This document shows positions 1 to 4,286 of a stretch of 6,547 nt of DNA, one piece after another. The first letter of the stretch is position 1; each line of letters starts with the position of its first letter. Made by a program: the position numbers and the translations under genes. The stretch spans positions 1 through 6,547 of the forward strand of contig JAIFNJ010000164.1 of assembly GCA_020047835.1 (NCBI GenBank). Direction: 5' to 3'. The notes beneath the pieces were generated by a model, which ran no database searches, was not told where the DNA came from, and was given only the letters and a program-made list of their open reading frames with translations. The stretch comes from Bacteroidota bacterium (GTDB lineage Bacteria > Bacteroidota > Bacteroidia > Bacteroidales > SZUA-534).

Positions 1-1
1 C

Positions 2-592
2 ATTACTGAAAAAGCTCTACAGGTAATTTCCGAAGGATTTAAAATTGATGGGTTGTACCAATTTGCGGGAATCAGTCAGCGTTCGTTGGTAACTGAAACC
101 CCGTTGGAAAACGACCGCAAGATAATGGAAATCAATTTTTTTGGTGTGGTGGCACTTACCAAAGCTGTTCTACCGCACCTTATTGAAAACGGGGGAGGCC
201 AACTGGCTGCAGCTTCAAGCTTGGTGGGTAAATTCGGGTTTCCATACCGTTCGGCTTATTCCGCATCGAAACATGCCCTTCACGGTTTTTTTGAAACGGT
301 ACAAGCTGAAAACTACAAAAACAATATTAAAGTCAGTATGTTAATTGGTGGCCGCATCCAAACCAATATTTCAAAATTTGCCATCGAAAAAGATGGCCGC
401 GAACACGGTAAAATGGATGCAGGGCAAGCCAATGGGATTACTCCTGAAAAGGCGGCTCAACAAATTCTGAAAGGATTACGCAAGGAAAAACATGAAATAC
501 CCGTTGGTGGAAGCGAATTGCTAATGCTGAAGATTAAGAAATATTTACCGTCGCTATATTTTAAAATGGCTCGGACCTTAAAACCTATGTAA
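2..592 (+). CDS. Short-chain dehydrogenase/reductase (SDR), 5'-truncated
   Basis: Partial gene: the reading frame is open to the left edge, so the TTG at 53 is an internal codon and not the start. The visible 196 residues are the C-terminal two thirds of a classical SDR (usually about 250-270 aa); the TGxxxGIG nucleotide-binding loop would lie outside the window. Members are NAD(P)H-dependent cytosolic oxidoreductases. Counting from base 2, the catalytic residues are all present: Asn45 (EINFFG), Ser73 (ASSLVGK), Tyr86 and Lys90 (YSASK), with the usual 13-residue Ser-Tyr spacing. The following RIQTNIS segment also matches the family. Two structural motifs are altered: the NNAG strand motif reads QFAG (residues 20-23), and the Pro-Gly after strand 6 reads Gly-Gly (116-117). 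The substrate cannot be predicted. The VOC gene follows after 48 bases on the same strand, suggesting co-transcription. The SDR family is certain; whether the enzyme is fully active is not. Confidence 0.93.
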   Translation: MTEKALQVISEGFKIDGLYQFAGISQRSLVTETPLENDRKIMEINFFGVVALTKAVLPHLIENGGGQLAAASSLVGKFGFPYRSAYSASKHALHGFFETVQAENYKNNIKVSMLIGGRIQTNISKFAIEKDGREHGKMDAGQANGITPEKAAQQILKGLRKEKHEIPVGGSELLMLKIKKYLPSLYFKMARTLKPM

Positions 593-640
593 TTAATTAA
601 GCAACGATTTTTCAAATTATTCAGATAACAAACTTACGAT

Positions 641-1702
641 ATGGCAAAGAGGATTAATGGGATACAACAACTAGGAGTAGGGGTAACCAGTGTACAGGAA
701 GGATTTAAATGGTTCCGCACCTATTTTGGAATGGACATTAAAATGTTTGAAGAAGCCGCTTTGGCCGAACTGATGTTGCCTCATACTGCTGGACAACCTA
801 GAGAACGTCATGCCATTCTTGCACTGAACTTAGAAGGGGGCGGTGGTTTTGAAATTTGGCAACATACCGGGAAAACACCCGTTCCGCCAACATTTGAAGT
901 GCAATTGGGCGATTTAGGTATTTGCATCGGTAAACTCAAATCATCTGACATTCACAAAGCGTTTAAGCAATTCAACGAATGGAACCTTGAAATACTTTCC
1001 CCCATCGATAAAAACCCCGCTGGCAACGAACATTTTTATATTAAGGATTTGTATAACAATGTATGGGAAATAGTTTATGACCCCTTTTTATTTTCGAAAC
1101 AGCGCTCGGTTAACGGAGGAATATTTGGTGCCGTTATTGGAGTTAAAGATATGGACGAAAGCCTCAAGGTTTACCGTGACATTTTAGGTTATGATACAAT
1201 AATTTTTGATCAACAAGATAAATTTACCGATTGGGCTGGTATTCCTGGATGTGAAAATACCTACCGCAGGATTTTACTTACGCATTCTGCAAAAAGAAAC
1301 GGTACCTTCAGCCCCATGTTTGGACCTTCACAAATTGAATTGGTTCAGGTAATTGACCGCGAACCCCGCGATGCCTTTGAAGGCCGTATTTGGGGTGACC
1401 CAGGTTTTATCCACCTTTGTTTTGATATCAATGGCATGGATGAATTACGTCAGGAAGTGAAGGAAAAAGGATTCCCATTTACGGTAGATAGCGCTTCAGC
1501 AATGGAAACCTTCGATATGGGTGAAGCCGCCGGTAATTTTGCTTACATTCAGGCTCCCGAAGGTACCTTAATAGAATTTGTGGAAACCCATAAAATACCT
1601 TTGCTTAAAAAATTAGGCTGGTATCTGGATTTAAGAAAACGGGGTGAAAAACCATTACCTAATTGGATGATACGGCTTTTCGGATTGATGCGGGTTAAAT
1701 AA
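641..1702 (+). CDS. Two-domain VOC (glyoxalase/extradiol dioxygenase fold) protein
   Basis: A 353-residue, probably cytosolic protein made of four beta-alpha-beta-beta-beta modules, that is two vicinal-oxygen-chelate domains (about residues 5-148 and 158-317), followed by a basic, tryptophan-containing tail (about 318-353). Module starts are recognisable at LGVGVTSV, LGICIGKL, VIGVKDMDESLKVYRD and FIHLCFDI. VOC enzymes use His and Glu side chains to bind a metal that activates glyoxal, dioxygen or epoxide substrates. Here the Glu at each module end is kept (Glu71, Glu143, Glu233, Glu312). The usual first-strand His survives only in module 4 (His258); the aligned positions elsewhere are about Gln10, Leu92 and Gly163. 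Function is therefore uncertain: it could be an unusual metalloenzyme or a metal-free binding protein. The start is the first ATG in the frame and has an A/T-rich leader without a Shine-Dalgarno match. It lies 48 bases after the SDR gene and 22 before the methyltransferase gene, so it is likely mid-operon. Confidence 0.9.
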   Translation: MAKRINGIQQLGVGVTSVQEGFKWFRTYFGMDIKMFEEAALAELMLPHTAGQPRERHAILALNLEGGGGFEIWQHTGKTPVPPTFEVQLGDLGICIGKLKSSDIHKAFKQFNEWNLEILSPIDKNPAGNEHFYIKDLYNNVWEIVYDPFLFSKQRSVNGGIFGAVIGVKDMDESLKVYRDILGYDTIIFDQQDKFTDWAGIPGCENTYRRILLTHSAKRNGTFSPMFGPSQIELVQVIDREPRDAFEGRIWGDPGFIHLCFDINGMDELRQEVKEKGFPFTVDSASAMETFDMGEAAGNFAYIQAPEGTLIEFVETHKIPLLKKLGWYLDLRKRGEKPLPNWMIRLFGLMRVK

Positions 1703-1724
1703 TTTAATGCAATAGTTCTAATTT

Positions 1725-2780
1725 ATGCAATCTTCCCTATTAGATTATCTCCGCTGCCCGGTTTCAGGCAAAAGACTTACTATTGAAGTTATAGATTACT
1801 ATGAAAAACAATACAGTTCAAAAACAATAAAAGAGATAAAAAATGCCATTCTTTTTTCCGAAGCGGGTTTTTTCTTCCCCATTATAAATGGTATTCCGCG
1901 CATGCAATTGGAAAGTGTACTCATTTTTTCCGATTTCTTTAAAAAATACTTACCCGATTTTGAAAAACGCAAAAAAGCTCTTATCGAAAAGTATGGCGGT
2001 ATAATTAGCGAGAGGTACAAAATGAACAAACCTACTCGTAAAAGCTTTGGCTTTGAATGGGGGTTGCTTAAAAGTAATGAAACAAAAATATGGCATAACA
2101 ATATGTCGGAATTCGAAAATGAATTGTTTACCGAACTTGATGAACCAAATAGCTTACATGGGCTCCTGGCTATTGACATTGGCTGCGGTCATGGTTATTC
2201 GTCACATTTTATGGCCAATGCTGGGGCTATAGTGGTGGGCCTTGATATGAGCTTAAGCATTGAAGTTGCTTATAAGGAATGCAAAAACGAAAAGATCCAC
2301 TTTGTACAAGCCGACCTACAATTTCCACCTGTTCAGCACCACCTGTTCGATATTGTTTATTCGAGCGGTGTGATACACCATACAAACAATACCGAATTGT
2401 CGTTTGGAATAATTCAGGAACTGGTAAAGACAGGAGGTAAATTAACCGTATGGTTATACCAGCCTATTCCTTCGTTACTGCATAATACAATCCTATTTGC
2501 ACGTAAGTTTACCCGGCATATTTCGGTACGGCTGCAATTCTGGCTTTATTTTTTTACCATTTTGCCCATATACAAATTTTACTTGGCCCTTAAAGGAAAA
2601 AAAATGTCATGGCGCGAAATAATGATTGACTTGCTCGACATACTGAGTCCATTTTACCGCTATGAGCACCAGCCGCAGGATGTAGAGTGCTGGTTTGTGA
2701 AACATGATTATAGTGATGTTAAAATTACCAACTCAAATTTATTCGGCTTTTCAATTGTTGGAAAAAAGAAGGGCTTTTAA
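1725..2780 (+). CDS. SAM-dependent methyltransferase with N-terminal Trm112-like domain
   Basis: A 351-residue class I methyltransferase. Residues 1-60 resemble a Trm112/UPF0434 domain: LLDYLRCPVSGKRL at 5-18 and FFPIINGIPRM at 50-60. Such domains normally bind zinc through Cys pairs; only Cys11 is present here, so zinc binding is unlikely. A helical, charged linker (about 65-145) leads to the Rossmann core: motif I AIDIGCGHGYSS (149-160), acidic end of strand 2 at Asp174, motif II around VQADL (194-198), and DIVYSSGVIHHT (209-220), which is typical of the Methyltransf_11 type. The C-terminal part (about 245-351) has an aromatic, hydrophobic stretch (270-290) that may hold a lipophilic substrate or touch the membrane. 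The family commonly methylates small molecules, quinones, lipids or sugars; the substrate here is unknown. The ATG at 1725 is favoured because the nearby ATG at 1707 meets a stop after one codon. It is the last gene of the plus-strand cluster. Confidence 0.9.
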   Translation: MQSSLLDYLRCPVSGKRLTIEVIDYYEKQYSSKTIKEIKNAILFSEAGFFFPIINGIPRMQLESVLIFSDFFKKYLPDFEKRKKALIEKYGGIISERYKMNKPTRKSFGFEWGLLKSNETKIWHNNMSEFENELFTELDEPNSLHGLLAIDIGCGHGYSSHFMANAGAIVVGLDMSLSIEVAYKECKNEKIHFVQADLQFPPVQHHLFDIVYSSGVIHHTNNTELSFGIIQELVKTGGKLTVWLYQPIPSLLHNTILFARKFTRHISVRLQFWLYFFTILPIYKFYLALKGKKMSWREIMIDLLDILSPFYRYEHQPQDVECWFVKHDYSDVKITNSNLFGFSIVGKKKGF

Positions 2781-2797
2781 GCATGTACTTCAATAGA

Positions 2798-2812
2798 TGA
2801 TAAAGTTTATCA
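2798..2812. repeat. Short perfect inverted repeat in convergent spacer
   Basis: TGATAAA and TTTATCA flank a single G, giving a perfect 15-base palindrome 18 bases after the methyltransferase stop. As RNA it could form only about five A/U-rich pairs around a five-base loop, and no T-run follows, so it is a poor terminator. It could be a chance palindrome or a dimeric protein-binding site. Confidence 0.3.
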
Positions 2813-2868
2813 GATTGATAGGGATTAAATAATGTGTTGCGTTCCCGATATATCTGCATACTATAGTT

Positions 2869-2893
2869 TAACTTGTTCATTAAATGCAAGTTA
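2869..2893. repeat. AT-rich hairpin between convergent genes, possible weak terminator
   Basis: TAACTTG at 2869-2875 pairs with CAAGTTA at 2887-2893. An inner CAT/ATG pair closes a TAA loop, leaving a two-base TT bulge on the left arm. The hairpin lies about 30 bases past the phosphodiesterase stop (minus strand) and about 90 past the methyltransferase stop (plus strand), where a bidirectional terminator would be expected. Neither strand has a good T-run after it, so the terminator reading is tentative. The rest of the 2781-2922 spacer shows no gene or other recognisable signal. Confidence 0.3.
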
Positions 2894-2922
2894 GTTTCCA
2901 AACGACCTATTGTTTTATTACA

Positions 2923-4173
2923 CTATTTTTTATTCTTTTCCTTTAATACTTGCATTATCCTTTCAGGTTGTCCATCGTTTGGAGCCGGTTTAATTTCAAG
3001 TAGCTTGGCTAATAAATTATAGATATCGACATTATACAAAAGGCCTGTCTTATAATTCTGTTTAAAGTCAGGACCCATAGCATAGAAAATACCGTACATA
3101 TCTTTGTTCTGGTTGTCGTAACCATGCGTTCCACCTTCGTAATGATTTTTCTTTTTGCGGGAATAGGTTACACTCCAGGCACTGTCTGCTACAATAACTA
3201 TTTCAGGCACCCGATTGCTTTGTTTGTAATGAAACCGTTCTGGAAGATCGGCTTTATTCCATGCTTTTATACCGTTCACTTCTGTTAGGGCATTCAAAAT
3301 AGAATCTTTGCATTCTTTTGCCGGATGTACTAAAATGGCTGGATTATTCCCAATTGCGGTATCTATCCAAGCTGGTTTTAAATAATCATTCAAATAAACA
3401 ACTTTTAAAGTATCTAATTTCCCCATACCATGGTCAGAAACAACGATGAAATTAATTGAATCTTTTATTGATAACTGGCTCATTTGTTGAACAAAGTAGC
3501 CCATAACACTATCGAGCATTGAAATAGCTTCTTGTATCTGAGGACCATCAGGACCAAAATCATGACCTACTCCATCGGTTTTGTCTAAATACCACATAAT
3601 CAGATGCGGGCGTTCGTTATAGGGTTTATTTAACCAAGCTATCACTGAATCAACTCTTTGGTTATACGGAAAATTGTGTTCGTACTTTTTCCAATATGTG
3701 GGTTGGTAGCCTTTAATTTTGGCTTCGGAGCCCACCCAAAAATAGGAACCTGTTTTTACCTGTTGAGCCTCTGCGGTAACCCAAATAGGTTCGCCTAAAT
3801 AAAAACGGCCATCTTCCACTTTTTGGCGGTTACCAATTGAATAATAGTCATTGATATCGGAAGCATAAAAGCTGTTTGAAATCAATCCATGGTTTCCCGG
3901 ATACAAACCGGTGGCAATGGTATAATGGTTCGGAAAGGTTTTTGAAGGAAAAGAAGGTTGCAAACCATCGGCTTTTACGCCATGCTGTGTAATATAGTCT
4001 AAGGAAGGAGTAGCAACTTTTGAATCATAATCCCAGCGAAAGCCATCGAGTGATACTATTACCGTGTAATTACGTGGTTTATTCGCATTATTTTTTCTTC
4101 GGCTGTTCAGGAAATCCTGAATACCCACAATTACTGCAAATGCCAAAAGTAATATGATAATGGTCTTTTTCAT
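2923..4173 (-). CDS. NPP-type alkaline phosphatase-superfamily phosphodiesterase
   Basis: A 416-residue enzyme of the nucleotide pyrophosphatase/phosphodiesterase family (Phosphodiest domain). The family hydrolyses phosphodiester or pyrophosphate bonds, such as those of nucleotides or lipid head groups, with two zinc ions. All key residues are visible: Asp43 (SLDGFRWDY), nucleophile Thr79 (FPSKTFPNHYT), Asn100 (GLISN), Asp200 and His204 (TDGVGHDFGP), Asp247-His248 (SDHGM) and His350 (GTHGYDN). Spacings (Asp43-Thr79 36, Thr79-Asn100 21, His204-Asp247 43) agree with those I recall for Xanthomonas NPP. The C-terminal KPAPNDG also resembles the KPAPNNG of animal NPPs. The N-terminus has two lysines and a hydrophobic stretch (residues 4-18) but no lipobox Cys and no clear AxA cleavage site. 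Export is therefore likely, as a membrane-anchored or cleaved periplasmic protein. The substrate is unresolved. It appears to be transcribed alone from a promoter just upstream, insulated from the RND gene by a terminator. Confidence 0.95.
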   Translation of the reverse strand: MKKTIIILLLAFAVIVGIQDFLNSRRKNNANKPRNYTVIVSLDGFRWDYDSKVATPSLDYITQHGVKADGLQPSFPSKTFPNHYTIATGLYPGNHGLISNSFYASDINDYYSIGNRQKVEDGRFYLGEPIWVTAEAQQVKTGSYFWVGSEAKIKGYQPTYWKKYEHNFPYNQRVDSVIAWLNKPYNERPHLIMWYLDKTDGVGHDFGPDGPQIQEAISMLDSVMGYFVQQMSQLSIKDSINFIVVSDHGMGKLDTLKVVYLNDYLKPAWIDTAIGNNPAILVHPAKECKDSILNALTEVNGIKAWNKADLPERFHYKQSNRVPEIVIVADSAWSVTYSRKKKNHYEGGTHGYDNQNKDMYGIFYAMGPDFKQNYKTGLLYNVDIYNLLAKLLEIKPAPNDGQPERIMQVLKEKNKK

Positions 4174-4192
4174 TGAATCTTAAATTTTGCCC

Positions 4193-4223
4193 CAAAGATG
4201 AGCATATTTATTAGTTAATCAAA
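4193..4223 (-). promoter_or_regulatory. Candidate Bacteroidota-type promoter for the NPP gene
   Basis: Read on the minus strand, TTTG (4223-4220) is followed after 19 bases by CATCTTTG (4200-4193). This matches the Bacteroidota -33 TTTG / -7 TAnnTTTG pattern except for C in place of T at the first -7 position. Transcription would begin about 4186-4189, leaving a leader of only 13-16 bases before the ATG at 4173. The leader is A/T-rich and has no Shine-Dalgarno match. The element sits between the RND terminator and the NPP start, where a promoter is needed. Confidence 0.55.
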
Positions 4224-4238
4224 AGCCTGATACCAACA

Positions 4239-4267
4239 AAAAACCCGAAGCAGAACCTCGGGTTTTT
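4239..4267 (-). terminator. Rho-independent terminator of the RND permease gene
   Basis: Arms AAAAACCCGA (4239-4248) and TCGGGTTTTT (4258-4267) are perfectly complementary over 10 pairs with a 9-base loop. The stem has a GC-rich core of four G/C pairs, and on the minus strand it ends in TTTTT followed by TTGTTGG. It starts about 20 bases after the stop codon of the RND gene and lies upstream of the NPP promoter. The flanking A and T runs make it symmetrical, so it could in principle stop transcription in both directions, but gene positions favour the minus strand. Confidence 0.88.
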
Positions 4268-4286
4268 ACTAGTTTAGTTTCAACGA

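Noticed and set aside
53..592. SDR gene starting at the TTG at 53
   Set aside because: The frame is open to the left edge and the preceding residues continue the SDR fold into its cofactor-binding strand, so the real start lies outside the window.
593..640. Separate promoter for the VOC gene
   Set aside because: The 48-base gap contains no TAnnTTTG-like element at a useful distance, so co-transcription with the SDR gene is the simpler reading.
1799..2179. 126-codon minus-strand open frame inside the methyltransferase gene
   Set aside because: It is antisense to a well-supported gene, shows no domain-like pattern, and is rich in Ser, Phe and Leu as expected for a shadow frame.
2773..2782. 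GCTTTTAAGC palindrome over the methyltransferase stop codon as a terminator
   Set aside because: Only four pairs are possible and no T-run follows.
2847..2854. GATATATC palindrome in the convergent spacer
   Set aside because: Eight A/T-rich bases are expected by chance in such DNA, and nothing around it suggests a binding site.
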